The notes: generated by a model not told the origin, from the letters alone. A DNA stretch of 64,000 bases from Nevskia sp. (GCA_021732745.1 JAKFUK010000001.1:446931-510930); one strand, 5' to 3'; positions 7,469 to 16,582 are shown, counted from the first letter of the stretch. Numbers and translations: made by a program.

Positions 7469-9655
7469 TCAGAACGTATAGCCGATCTGCAGGCCGATGA
7501 TGTCGCGATCGCGCTGGGTATTGACGGTGCTGCCGCCGGTCGAGCCCTGATACAGCAACTGCCCGGTCCAGGGGCCGCCGTTCTCGATTTCGGTGGCGAT
7601 GGCGTACTGGATGCGATCTTCGATGAAGTTCTGGATCGGCAGCGGGGCGATGCCGTAAACATCGTGGCCGAAGAAGATCGACGGCTTCAGGTTCAGGCCC
7701 CAGAACAGGTTGTTGTACTCGAAGCGGGTGAAGATGCGGTAGCCGCCGGAAAAGCTGTCGGCGAAGCCGCTGGTCTGCTGCGTCGGCACCAGCGAGCGGG
7801 TGTCGGGCTGGCCGTCCGGCCGACCGGTGCCGTCGGCACCCGGGCTGGCATGGGTGCCGTTGTTGTCGCCGCCTTCGATCTGCAAGCGGCCGCGATTCGG
7901 CAGGCCGATGACATGGGTGATGCCCACTTCGACGAGGACGATCACCTGATCGGCTCCGAAGGGATTATCCGAAGCACCGAAAGCGCGGATGCCGGTGACG
8001 TCGAGTTGCTGCACCGGGAAGCGCTCGTAGCCGTTGATGCGCTGGTTCGGCTGCACTTCGATGCCGCGATACACCGACAGGAAATCCGGCACCGCATTGC
8101 GCGACGACGGCAGGGTGACGTTCTGCGCCGCAGCCGGCAGCAGCACCGGCAGGCCGTTCAGAAGCGCGGTCAGCTGACCCAGCAACTGCTGCGGATTCGA
8201 GGTGGTGATGTCACCGATCGCCCCCGGCAGCGAGGCAATGGTCTGGGCAATGAACTCCGGCGACAGGCCAAGGGTGATGTCCTGGCGCGGCAGCGACGGC
8301 TGGAGGCCAGCAAAGAAGACATCGCTGGCGGCAACCTGCAGCGGCAGGTTCGGGCGGATCGAATACTCGCCGGCCAGCGACCATTTGCCGACGTTGGTAT
8401 TGAAGCTCATGCCGATGAGCTGGATGTTTTCGGGGTAGGCGAAGAACACCTGTTCGGAATCGATCGGTGTCGGTTCCAGGCCGGTTTCCGGATTCAGGCC
8501 GATGAAGCCATTGCAGGCGGTGAATGCTTCGACGAAGCCGGCAGCATTGCGGGCGCAGGATTCATCGGTGGCGATGACGCTGAAATACGGCAGGCGGCTG
8601 TGGTAGTTCAGCGCGTAGAAGCCCAGCTCGGTGCCGCCGTTGAAATCCGGCAGATACCAGGTGAACTTGCCGCCGACCTGACCCTGATTATTCGGCTGCG
8701 CATATTTCAGCGGCAGCACGTTGGCCGTGAACGAGGAGTTCGAGATGGCGTTGATCGGGAACGGAATCCGCTGCAAACGCTGCGGATCGTCGCTGAACTG
8801 ACCGATCGAGATGTTGAAGTTGTCGTTCTTGTAGAAGTCGACGTCGGAATTGAAGGCACCACCCGGATCGACCACCACCGGCCGCCAGGCGAGCTGATAG
8901 ATGAAGTCCAGCGACATGCCTTCGCCCAGCTGGGTGTTCAGGGTGAACAGCGGCGTGGAGCGGAACACTTCGCTGATCGGCGTACCCGGGTGGCGCAGCA
9001 GGCGCGCATCCGGCGGCTGCAATTCGTTGATCGCGTTCAGCGCCAGGAAGTTGGATTCGCCCCAGCGCACATGCTGGTAGCCCAGGGTGGCGTTGAAATC
9101 GTGGTCGTAAAGCTGGAACGAGCGGCCGACGAAGGCGTCGCGAATCTGGATGTCCTGCGCCAGCGGCGCACCGCGACGATGCGGGCGGCCTTCGCGCGCC
9201 GCCTGGAAATTGGTGTCGGCATTGGTTTCGCTGAACCGGTAGTTGACCGGATCGAAGAAGGCGATGAAGCCGAGCTTGAAGTTCCAGTCGCCATAGCTGC
9301 CGGAGGCTTCGGTCGATAGCTTGGCGATGGCGGCGACCGGATCCCACTGGTCGTAATTGATGTCGCCGTCGTCCTTGTTGGTGCCGACGAAGGCACCGGG
9401 CGCATCGACCAGACGCTGGTTCGGCTCCGGATCGCCAGTGAACGACAGGCAGCCGTCCGGGCACAGGTCATTGTTGATGCCGAGCTTGCCGAGCAGCCGG
9501 GCGTCCTGCTTTTCGGTACGGAAGGCGGTGGACACGGAAATCGTGCTTTTCCAGCTACCGGTGAACTCGCCGAATTCGAAATCCAGCGCCTGCGCAGGCG
9601 TCAGATTGAATGCGATTGCAGCCAGGGTCGCGCTGCTCATCAGCTTGCGTTTCAT
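7469..9655 (-). CDS. DUF1302 outer-membrane-type protein (728 aa)
   Basis: A large DUF1302-family protein with a signal peptide (MKRKLMSSATLAAIAFN... cut after PAQA, about residue 23). It is rich in alternating beta-strand patterns and ends in LQIGYTF, an aromatic C-terminus typical of outer-membrane beta-barrels. Start ATG 9655 has a strong GGAGGAG ribosome binding site 8 nt upstream; the ATG at 9673 overlaps that site. It is the first structural gene after the TetR regulator, followed 47 nt later by DUF1329. The family has no assigned biochemical function; the barrel signature suggests an outer-membrane channel or acceptor for the system. Confidence 0.87.
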   Translation of the reverse strand: MKRKLMSSATLAAIAFNLTPAQALDFEFGEFTGSWKSTISVSTAFRTEKQDARLLGKLGINNDLCPDGCLSFTGDPEPNQRLVDAPGAFVGTNKDDGDINYDQWDPVAAIAKLSTEASGSYGDWNFKLGFIAFFDPVNYRFSETNADTNFQAAREGRPHRRGAPLAQDIQIRDAFVGRSFQLYDHDFNATLGYQHVRWGESNFLALNAINELQPPDARLLRHPGTPISEVFRSTPLFTLNTQLGEGMSLDFIYQLAWRPVVVDPGGAFNSDVDFYKNDNFNISIGQFSDDPQRLQRIPFPINAISNSSFTANVLPLKYAQPNNQGQVGGKFTWYLPDFNGGTELGFYALNYHSRLPYFSVIATDESCARNAAGFVEAFTACNGFIGLNPETGLEPTPIDSEQVFFAYPENIQLIGMSFNTNVGKWSLAGEYSIRPNLPLQVAASDVFFAGLQPSLPRQDITLGLSPEFIAQTIASLPGAIGDITTSNPQQLLGQLTALLNGLPVLLPAAAQNVTLPSSRNAVPDFLSVYRGIEVQPNQRINGYERFPVQQLDVTGIRAFGASDNPFGADQVIVLVEVGITHVIGLPNRGRLQIEGGDNNGTHASPGADGTGRPDGQPDTRSLVPTQQTSGFADSFSGGYRIFTRFEYNNLFWGLNLKPSIFFGHDVYGIAPLPIQNFIEDRIQYAIATEIENGGPWTGQLLYQGSTGGSTVNTQRDRDIIGLQIGYTF

Positions 9656-9767
9656 CAGGTCCGTCTCCTCCATCGTTCGAGCGTCGCATCGGTGCGCGAC
9701 TTAAAGCTTTTCTGTCGTTGTCGTCAGCGCCGTCAAATCGCAGCGCTGCCTTGAATGCCGCGTGTTT

Positions 9768-10490
9768 TCAGTCGCCGAGCAGTCCGCGACCGACGAAATG
9801 CACGTAATCGCGAATCAGGTCGTCGAAACGACCGGCGTACAGCGGGGACGCATCGCCGAACGGCGAATGACGCAATCCGCCGATCGCGGTGAGTCCGAAA
9901 ATCGTCGAACTCATGCCGAGCAGCAACTGCAACTGCAATTTGTCACGCGGCTTGTCCGGATGGCGGGCGATGAACCGCGCCTCGATCTGGTTCAGGAACG
10001 GCGCGCACTGCTTGAGCACCAGCGACTGGCCCAGATCGCCGCCGTCGGACGCCAGACGGGAAACGAAGCGGATCGCATCGCGGCCGGTTTCATCGGCATG
10101 GAAAACCTGGATCAGCGGCATCACCAGACCGGCCACCAGATCGTCGTCGGTCAGCGTGCCCTCCGCTTCGCGGCTGCCGATTTCGCTCAGCACTGCCGCG
10201 AAATGCGGCTCGAACAGGGCACGCACGGTGTCGGCAACGGCGATCACCAGGCCCTGCTTGTCGTTGAAGTGATAGTGGATGGCGGACTGATTGCCCTGCC
10301 CGGCTTTCTGCACGATCTCGCGCAGCGACACCGCACCGATCGCCCGTTCCGCAAACAGCTTCATCGCTTCCCGGACCAGCGCCTCGCGCGTGCTGGCGCC
10401 GGTTTCATTACCACGCAAACGCCGCGCGGCCTGGGTCGCGGGTTTGGCGGCAGTCGATTTCTTGACAGCCATCAGCATGGGGGAAAACAT
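9768..10490 (-). CDS. TetR-family transcriptional regulator (240 aa)
   Basis: The N-terminal part (about residues 35-85) is a TetR DNA-binding domain: TREALVREAMKLFAERAIG, then VSLREIVQKAGQGNQSAIHYHF, the helix-turn-helix ending in a YHF motif. The C-terminal part is a ligand-binding helical domain with a TetR_C-type ...PLYAGRFDDLIRDYVHF tail. It lies 112 nt upstream of the DUF1302 gene on the same strand and 88 nt from the divergent methyltransferase gene, so it is placed to control both. ATG 10490 is only 3 nt from a GGAG. ATG 10478 or ATG 10472 (MAVKKSTAAK) are possible true starts. Confidence 0.88.
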   Translation of the reverse strand: MFSPMLMAVKKSTAAKPATQAARRLRGNETGASTREALVREAMKLFAERAIGAVSLREIVQKAGQGNQSAIHYHFNDKQGLVIAVADTVRALFEPHFAAVLSEIGSREAEGTLTDDDLVAGLVMPLIQVFHADETGRDAIRFVSRLASDGGDLGQSLVLKQCAPFLNQIEARFIARHPDKPRDKLQLQLLLGMSSTIFGLTAIGGLRHSPFGDASPLYAGRFDDLIRDYVHFVGRGLLGD

Positions 10491-10501
10491 GCTCCGGGTT
10501 T

Positions 10502-10573
10502 AATGCGGGTTCATTACGATATTCGCATTCAGGTTTTCACGGCAAGCCCGCAGCAAAAATATCTAAGAGATAT
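10502..10573. promoter_or_regulatory. Divergent intergenic region with palindromes, candidate TetR operator
   Basis: Between the TetR start and the divergent methyltransferase start lie two inverted repeats: AATGCG (10502-10507) with CGCATT (10524-10529), and ATATCT (10559-10564) with AGATAT (10568-10573). The first is a plausible regulator half-site pair. The second would overlap the ribosome binding region of the methyltransferase. Binding by the adjacent TetR protein is a guess. Confidence 0.35.
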
Positions 10574-10578
10574 CCCCG

Positions 10579-11433
10579 ATGCCCGATCCATCCCGCTCAA
10601 CCTCCGTCAGCCCGACCGCGCTTTACACCGGCGCAGTCTGGGCGCGGCACCGTTTGTCGCATCCCGCCTTCGCCACCGCGCAAGGCCGGCTGATGCTGGC
10701 AGCCGCGCAACCGGCGATGCGGCTGGCGCGCGCCCTTGGCGGCCCGACCCTGGACGGCCTGCTGCTGGCCCGCCACCGGATCATCGACGAGGAACTGCAT
10801 GCGGCGATCAAGGCTGGCGCGGTCTCGCAGGTGATCGAGATTGCCGCCGGCCTGTCGCCGCGCGGCTGGCGTTTCGCCAAGCAGTACGGCGAGCGCATCC
10901 GCTACATCGAAGCCGATCTGCCGGGCATGGCCGCGCGCAAGCGGGCGCTGCTGGCGCGTGTCGGCTGTGTCGACGGCCCGCATCATCGGGTTGCCGACAT
11001 CGATGCGTTTGCACTTGATGGTCCCGCCAGCCTGGCCGGCATTGCCGCCACGCTCGACCCGACGCAAGGCACGGCGATCATCACCGAAGGCCTCGTCAAC
11101 TACTTCCCGCTGGATGCCGTGACCGGCCTGTGGACGCGGATGGCGGAAGCATTGCGCGGCTTCCCGAACGGCCTGTACCTGTCCGACCTGCACATCGGCG
11201 GCGAGAATCGCAAGTTCGCCGTGCAGGCCTTCGTGCGCCTGTTGTCGGCCTTCGTCCGGGGCCGCGTGCACCTGCATTTCGACGCTGCGGTCGACGCCGA
11301 AAACACATTGAAATCAGCAGGCTTCGCCACGGCCGCGCTGCTGTCGCCAGCCGATTTCGCGGATCGCTACCGGGAATGTCGCGACCCTGCGGCGAAGCTG
11401 GTGCGGGTGATCAAGGCCACGACGAACGGTTGA
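10579..11433 (+). CDS. Class I SAM-dependent methyltransferase, LCM/TcmP-like (284 aa)
   Basis: Resembles the leucine carboxyl methyltransferase family (PF04072), which includes TcmP-type O-methyltransferases that esterify or etherify small molecules. Visible features are an N-terminal TALYTGAVWARH segment, a SAM-binding region QVIEIAAGLSPRGWRFA, the acidic YIEADLPG that follows the second strand, and the ITEGLVNYFP motif characteristic of the family. It starts the plus-strand group divergent from the TetR gene; 65 nt separate it from the acyl-CoA synthetase. Methylation of a lipid or acid substrate handled by the downstream genes is possible but not shown. Confidence 0.78.
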   Translation: MPDPSRSTSVSPTALYTGAVWARHRLSHPAFATAQGRLMLAAAQPAMRLARALGGPTLDGLLLARHRIIDEELHAAIKAGAVSQVIEIAAGLSPRGWRFAKQYGERIRYIEADLPGMAARKRALLARVGCVDGPHHRVADIDAFALDGPASLAGIAATLDPTQGTAIITEGLVNYFPLDAVTGLWTRMAEALRGFPNGLYLSDLHIGGENRKFAVQAFVRLLSAFVRGRVHLHFDAAVDAENTLKSAGFATAALLSPADFADRYRECRDPAAKLVRVIKATTNG

Positions 11434-11498
11434 AACTGACGCTGGACCTTTGTGAACACTTGTACCATTATCCGCCGCGCTGCAACCCGACTGATCCC

Positions 11499-13337
11499 AT
11501 GAGCCGACCTCCGAAGACGCCGCCTGCCGCCCCCGAACGCGACCGTTCCGGCGATCGCGTGCGTCTGGGCGACATCGTCAAGGGCATCGGCGAAGCACTG
11601 CCGGAGGCGCTGAAAGTCCAGCGCGGGCTGTGGAATCTGGCGATGACCAAGCCGACTTCGATCGGCTCGATCGGCCTGCGCTTGCAGCAACTGGCGGAGG
11701 CCACGCCGCATGCCACCGCGCTCAAGTTCGACCAGCGCCGCTGGACCTATGCCGAGTTCAATGCCTGGGCCAATCGCGTCGCCGCCGCCTGCCGGGTCGC
11801 TGGCGTGCGTCGTGGCCAAGTCGTCGCGATCCTTCAGTCGAATCGTCCGGAAACGCTCGCCGCGATTGCCGGCGTCGTGAAACTTGGTGCGACGGCTGCG
11901 ATGCTCAATCACAACCAGCGCGGCGCGGTGCTCGCGCATTCGCTGCGCCTGAGTGCGCCTGTGATGCTGATTGCCGGTGAGGAGTGCGCGGAAGCCGTGG
12001 CATCGCTGGCCGATCAGAACGCCATCGACAGCGCCTGCATCCAGGCCTGGGATGGCGGCGACGTACCCGAAGGCTGGCTGGACTGGCCAGCCGCCTGCGA
12101 TCGCCAGCCCTCCGGCAATCCGCCGGAGACCGCAGCCATCCAGCAGCACGAAGCCGCGTTCCACATCTTCACCTCCGGCACCACCGGCCTGCCGAAGGCC
12201 AGCGTGATGAGCCACTACCGCTGGATGAAGGGCATGGCCGGCTTGGGGCAAATGACCCTGCGCCTGAACGGCGACGACACCCTGTACTGCGCGCTGCCGC
12301 TCTATCACAACAACGCGCTGACGGTCTGCTGGGGCGCAGTGCTGGCGGATGGCGCAGCACTGGCCTTGAGCCGCAAGTTCTCGGCCTCGCGCTTCTGGGA
12401 CGAGATTCGCGCGTTTGATGCGACCGCCTTCTGCTACATCGGCGAACTCTGCCGCTACCTGCTCAACCAGCCGCCGACGCCGCGCGACCGCTCGCATGCG
12501 GTGCGGCTGATGGTCGGCAACGGCCTGCGTCCGGAAATCTGGGATGAATTCCAGAGCCGCTTCGGCATCCAGCGGATCGCCGAGTTCTACGGGGCCAGCG
12601 AATCCAATCTGGCCTTCGTCAACGGCTTCAACCTGTCGAAAACCGCCGGTTTCTGCCCGCTGCCCTACGCCATCGTTGCCTTCGATGCCGATGCCGAAGC
12701 GCCGCTGCGCGACAAGCGCGGCCGCATGAAGCGGGTGAGCAGCGGCGGCATCGGCCTGCTGATCTCGGAAATCTCCGAGCGCGCGCCGTTCGACGGCTAC
12801 ACCGACAAGCGCGCCAACGAAGCCAAGTTGCTGCGCGACGTGTTCAAGAAGGGCGACTGCTGGTTCAACACCGGCGATCTGGTCCGCGATCAGGGCTGGC
12901 GGCACATCCAGTTCGTCGACCGGGTCGGCGACACCTTCCGCTGGAAAGGCGAAAACGTCGCCACCACCGAAGTCGAAGCGGCCCTGAACCAGATCGCCGG
13001 TGTCGAGCAGGCCGTGGTCTACGGCGTGGAAGTGCCCGGCTGCGATGGCCGCGCCGGCATGGCGGCGCTGTCCTGGACGCCGGCGCGCTTCGATGGCGCG
13101 GGTGTCGCCGCCCAGTTGCGCGCCACCCTGCCCGCCTACGCCGTGCCGCTGTTCATCCGCCTGCGCCGCGAACAGGAAGTGACCGCCACCTTCAAGTTCC
13201 GCAAGGTCGATTTGAAGCGCGAAGGCTTCGACCTGTCGAAGATCGACGAGCCGCTCTACGTGCTCGACGGCAGCGGCTACAAGAAGCTGACGGCCGCGCT
13301 GCACGCCAGGGTGATTTCCGGAGGCTTGCGCCTGTGA
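11499..13337 (+). CDS. Long-chain acyl-CoA synthetase, FATP-like AMP-binding enzyme (612 aa)
   Basis: Activates a carboxylic acid to its acyl-CoA using ATP and CoA. The AMP-binding P-loop FTSGTTGLPKAS lies near residues 223-234. Later motifs are EFYGASESN, then CWFNTGDLV and FRWKGENVATTEVE, the pattern of FATP-type very-long-chain synthetases. Start ATG 11499 is chosen because upstream sequence belongs to the methyltransferase frame region and reads poorly. Its TGA overlaps the GTG of the next gene (CTGTGA), so the SRPBCC protein is probably co-translated. The 612-aa length fits the family. Confidence 0.88.
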   Translation: MSRPPKTPPAAPERDRSGDRVRLGDIVKGIGEALPEALKVQRGLWNLAMTKPTSIGSIGLRLQQLAEATPHATALKFDQRRWTYAEFNAWANRVAAACRVAGVRRGQVVAILQSNRPETLAAIAGVVKLGATAAMLNHNQRGAVLAHSLRLSAPVMLIAGEECAEAVASLADQNAIDSACIQAWDGGDVPEGWLDWPAACDRQPSGNPPETAAIQQHEAAFHIFTSGTTGLPKASVMSHYRWMKGMAGLGQMTLRLNGDDTLYCALPLYHNNALTVCWGAVLADGAALALSRKFSASRFWDEIRAFDATAFCYIGELCRYLLNQPPTPRDRSHAVRLMVGNGLRPEIWDEFQSRFGIQRIAEFYGASESNLAFVNGFNLSKTAGFCPLPYAIVAFDADAEAPLRDKRGRMKRVSSGGIGLLISEISERAPFDGYTDKRANEAKLLRDVFKKGDCWFNTGDLVRDQGWRHIQFVDRVGDTFRWKGENVATTEVEAALNQIAGVEQAVVYGVEVPGCDGRAGMAALSWTPARFDGAGVAAQLRATLPAYAVPLFIRLRREQEVTATFKFRKVDLKREGFDLSKIDEPLYVLDGSGYKKLTAALHARVISGGLRL

Positions 13338-13843
13338 ACATCAAGCTCGACATCGAACGCCGCCTGCTGCTGCCGGTCGATCATGCCCGCGCGATCAGCC
13401 TGCTCGACGATCTTGAAGCCACCATCGGCCGCTTTCCGAACCTGAAAAAGCTGACCCGGCTGGGCGACAACCAGTACCGCTGGGACCTGCGGACGATGGG
13501 CGTGCGGATCGCGAAGATCGCCCACGACCTGAGCTACGCCGCCACCTACGAGATTGACCGCAAAGCCGGGGCGATCCGCTGGAAACCGCTGCCCGGCCAC
13601 GGCAACGCCCTGATCGGTGGCGAGATTCACCTCGCGAAGAATGGGGCGCAGACCGAGATGACCTTCAAGGTCGAAGGCCTCATGCACGACGTACCCGTGC
13701 CGCTGCTGTACCGGCCGCTGGCCGGGCCGTTCATCGTCAACAAGATGAGCACGCTGATCGAGCGCTATCTGGCGGCCACTTCTGCCGCGCTCGCCGCTGC
13801 TCCCGAACCTGCTGCAACCTCACGAACGAAGAAGAAGACCTGA
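13334..13843 (+). CDS. SRPBCC/START-like protein (169 aa)
   Basis: Begins at GTG 13334 inside the stop codon of the acyl-CoA synthetase and ends one base into the next ATG. The sequence is a single small domain with alternating strands (ERRLLLPVDHARAISLLDDLE near the start; EMTFKVEGLMHDVPVPLLYRPL near the end) and a long final helix, the layout of SRPBCC ligand-binding proteins. These hold hydrophobic ligands in a cavity. The last 25 residues are Ala/Pro/Lys rich and probably disordered. It may present or sequester the lipid substrate of the flanking acyl-CoA enzymes. The family call rests on pattern, not a clear motif. Confidence 0.65.
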   Translation: MNIKLDIERRLLLPVDHARAISLLDDLEATIGRFPNLKKLTRLGDNQYRWDLRTMGVRIAKIAHDLSYAATYEIDRKAGAIRWKPLPGHGNALIGGEIHLAKNGAQTEMTFKVEGLMHDVPVPLLYRPLAGPFIVNKMSTLIERYLAATSAALAAAPEPAATSRTKKKT

Positions 13844-15159
13844 TGAGCACTGCTGATGTCCTGATGGGTCGCGGCCTGCGCGTGCTGAACCGCGTGTCCG
13901 CATCCCCGCTGATCGACCGTTTCGGCCTGCGCAAGCCCGCCGAGCGTCTGTTGTTCCTGACCTCGAAGAACGCCTTCCGCGCCGCCGGCAGCGTCGGTCG
14001 CCAGTTCGCAGCCGTGCAGAAGCTGGCCCAGCCGGCGCGTCTGGCCAAGGCACCGAGCCGCGCGCTGTTCGATCTGACGCCGAGCGACGAGCAGCAGATG
14101 CTGAAAGACGCCGTGCTCGCCTTTGCCAGCGAGCAGTTGCGCCCGGCCGCCGTCGCCGCCGATGCCGCCTGCGCCACACCTGCCGAACTGCTGAAGGCAG
14201 CGGCCGAACTCGGTGTCGCGATGATGGGCATCCCCGAGGAACTCGGCGGTGCCGGAGCCGAACGCTCCGCCGTGACCAGCGCGCTGGTCCATGAAGCGAT
14301 GGCGCAAGGCGATCTCGGTCTGGCGGTCGCCTGTCTGGCCCCGAGTGCGGTGTCCACCGCGCTGGTGCTCTGGGGCGACGAAGGTCAGCAGGCGAAGTAC
14401 CTGCCGTCGTTCGCGGGCGACAACCTGCCCGCCGCTGCACTCGCCATTCAGGAGCCGCGCGCGCTGTTCAATCCGTTCGAGCTGCAGACCACGGCGAAAA
14501 CGGTCAAGCGCGGCTATGTGCTGAACGGCGTCAAATCGCTGGTGCCGCTGGCCGCGACTGCCGAGCTGTTCATCGTTGCCGCGCAGCTTGAAGGACACGG
14601 CCCGGCGCTGTTCATCGTCGAAGCCAATACCCCAGGCCTGAAAGTCGATGCCGAACCGGCGATGGGTCTGCGCGCGGCCGCCACCGGCACGCTGACGCTC
14701 TCCAACGTCGAACTGTCGGGCGACACCATGCTCGCGCGCGGCGCGCAGGACGCCTATGCCGAATGCATCGCGCTATCCCGCATCGCCTGGTGCGCGCTTG
14801 CCGTCGGCTGCGGCCAGGCCGCGCTCGACTACCTGATTCCCTATGTCAATGAACGGCTTGCCTTCGGCGAGCCGATCAGCCACCGGCAGTCGGTGGCCTT
14901 CAACATCGCCAACATCGGCATTGAACTCGAAGGCATGCGTCTGGCCACCCTGCGCGCCGCCTCGCGCGCCGAACAGGGCCTGGACTTCATCCGCGAAGCC
15001 GCCATCGCCCGCAAGCTCTGCGCCGACAAGGCTGTCGTGATCGGCAGCGATGCCGTGCAACTGCTCGGCGGCCACGGCTTCGTCAAGGAACACCCGGCCG
15101 AACGCTGGTACCGCGACCTGCGCGCGGTGGGCGTGATGGAAGGCGTGGTGCTGGTCTGA
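13843..15159 (+). CDS. Acyl-CoA dehydrogenase family protein (438 aa)
   Basis: A flavoprotein of the acyl-CoA dehydrogenase fold. An N-terminal extension of about 70 residues precedes the first domain, which starts near DLTPSDEQQMLKDAVLAFA. Then come GIPEELGGAG, the middle domain and a C-terminal helical domain with RLAFGEPISHRQSVAFNIAN and QLLGGHGFVKEHPAERWYRDLRAV. The canonical middle-domain motif is altered here (AALAIQEPRALFNPFELQT instead of the usual A-TEP-AGSD). So substrate or activity may differ from ordinary enzymes. The ATG overlaps the previous TGA by one base. Confidence 0.85.
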   Translation: MSTADVLMGRGLRVLNRVSASPLIDRFGLRKPAERLLFLTSKNAFRAAGSVGRQFAAVQKLAQPARLAKAPSRALFDLTPSDEQQMLKDAVLAFASEQLRPAAVAADAACATPAELLKAAAELGVAMMGIPEELGGAGAERSAVTSALVHEAMAQGDLGLAVACLAPSAVSTALVLWGDEGQQAKYLPSFAGDNLPAAALAIQEPRALFNPFELQTTAKTVKRGYVLNGVKSLVPLAATAELFIVAAQLEGHGPALFIVEANTPGLKVDAEPAMGLRAAATGTLTLSNVELSGDTMLARGAQDAYAECIALSRIAWCALAVGCGQAALDYLIPYVNERLAFGEPISHRQSVAFNIANIGIELEGMRLATLRAASRAEQGLDFIREAAIARKLCADKAVVIGSDAVQLLGGHGFVKEHPAERWYRDLRAVGVMEGVVLV

Positions 15160-15173
15160 TGCAAACAACATTA

Positions 15174-15334
15174 CTCACGCGGAGAACGCAGAGACAAGCC
15201 CTGTAGGTCGGGTTTCAACCCGACGGTGCCGCCGCCGATAAGCCGCAGCGCCGTCGGGATAAATCCCGACCTGCAAAGGCAGCGCTTTTCACGCTTCGCG
15301 CTTTTCTCCGCGTCCTTTGCGTTCTCCGCGTGAG
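15174..15334. repeat. Two-layer inverted repeat between the acyl-CoA dehydrogenase genes
   Basis: The outer arms, CTCACGCGGAGAACGCAGAG (15174-15193) and its near-perfect inverse at 15315-15334, enclose inner copies of the other repeat kind: GTAGGTCGGGTTTCAACCCGAC at 15203-15224 and GTCGGGATAAATCCCGACCT near 15253-15272. The result fills the 207-nt gap between two co-oriented genes, so it may attenuate read-through. No gene is seen in the gap. Confidence 0.8.
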
Positions 15335-15366
15335 ACCCCGCTTCTGCCGTCTGCAAAACAAAAGAC

Positions 15367-16578
15367 ATGATCAATCTCGAATCCCCGAAGAAGTTTGCAG
15401 CCCTGGCGATGCAGGCCCACCAGGTCGCCAAGGAAGTGTTCCGGCCGATCTCGCGCAAGTACGACCTTGCCGAGCACGACTACCCGAAAGAGCTGGACAT
15501 GCTCGCTTCGCTGCTCGACGGCATGACCGCCGGCGGCGGCGCGTCCGGTGCCGGTGCTGCCGGTGTAGGGCGCGGTGCGCGGGAAAACTCCGACGAGAAC
15601 CGCAATGGCTCCAACCTGTCGTCGCTGGTCGGCGTCATGGAGCTGTGCTGGGGCGATGTCGGGCTCTTGCTGTCGATGCCGCGCCAGGGCCTCGGCAATT
15701 CGGCGATTGCGGCCGTTGCCAACGAGGAGCAGCTGGAGCGCTTCAAGGGCCGATGGGCGGCGATGGCGATCACCGAGCCCGGTTGCGGCTCGGACTCCGC
15801 CGCGATCCGCAGCACGGCGGTCAAGGATGGCGACGACTACATCCTCAATGGCGAAAAGATCTACGTCACCGCCGGCGACCGCGCCGAGCTGGTGGTGGTC
15901 TGGGCCACCCTCGACAAGAACATCGGCCGTGCCGCGATCAAGAGCTTTGTCGTCGAAAAGGGCACGCCGGGCTTCGAGCTGGTGCGCCTGGAACACAAGC
16001 TCGGCATCCGCGCCTCCGACACCGCCGCCTTCGTGCTGAAGGATGTCCGTGTGCCGGCGAAGAACCTGCTCGGTGACCCGGAAGTGAACGTCGAGAAGGG
16101 CTTCGCCGGGGTGATGCAGACTTTCGACAACACCCGCCCGCTGGTCGCCGGCATGGCGCTGGGCCTGACCCGCGCGGTGCTCGAAGAGACCCGCCGCGTG
16201 CTCGAGGCCGCCGGTGTCGTCATCGACTACAACGCCCCGGTCATCACCCAGAGTGCGGCCGCCGCGCAGTTCATCGGCATGGAAGCGGATTACGAATCGG
16301 CGCGTCTCTTGACCCTGCAAGCCGCGTGGCTGGCCGACAACCGCAAGCCGAACTCGCTGCAAGCCTCGATGGCCAAGGCCAAGGCCGGGCGCACCTGTGT
16401 CGACGTGGCGCTGAAGGCGATCGAGCTGTGTGGCTCGATCGGCTACGCGGAAACCTCGCTGCTGGAGAAGTGGGCCCGCGACGCCAAGATCCTCGACATC
16501 TTCGAAGGCACCCAGCAGATCCAGCAGCTGATCGTGGCGCGGCGGCTGCTGGGCAAGTCGTCGGCGGAGCTGCGCTAG
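15367..16578 (+). CDS. Acyl-CoA dehydrogenase (403 aa)
   Basis: A complete acyl-CoA dehydrogenase. The FAD/substrate motif AMAITEPGCGSDSAAIRST lies in the middle domain, followed by ILNGEKIYVTAGDRA. The C-terminal domain contains QASMAKAKAGRTCVDVALKAIELCG and ends with ILDIFEGTQQIQQLIVARRLLG, the usual family finish. A Gly/Ala-rich segment at about residues 52-68 (GMTAGGGASGAGAAGVG) looks like a flexible loop. The preceding gene is also an acyl-CoA dehydrogenase, so the two could act on the same acyl chain or as a heteromeric pair. Start ATG 15367 is immediately after the repeat element. Confidence 0.9.
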   Translation: MINLESPKKFAALAMQAHQVAKEVFRPISRKYDLAEHDYPKELDMLASLLDGMTAGGGASGAGAAGVGRGARENSDENRNGSNLSSLVGVMELCWGDVGLLLSMPRQGLGNSAIAAVANEEQLERFKGRWAAMAITEPGCGSDSAAIRSTAVKDGDDYILNGEKIYVTAGDRAELVVVWATLDKNIGRAAIKSFVVEKGTPGFELVRLEHKLGIRASDTAAFVLKDVRVPAKNLLGDPEVNVEKGFAGVMQTFDNTRPLVAGMALGLTRAVLEETRRVLEAAGVVIDYNAPVITQSAAAAQFIGMEADYESARLLTLQAAWLADNRKPNSLQASMAKAKAGRTCVDVALKAIELCGSIGYAETSLLEKWARDAKILDIFEGTQQIQQLIVARRLLGKSSAELR

Positions 16579-16582
16579 GCAA

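Noticed and set aside
11130..11498. Extending the acyl-CoA synthetase upstream to 11130
   Set aside because: The region codes for the methyltransferase in another frame; the added residues look like shadow translation and the family starts near 11499.
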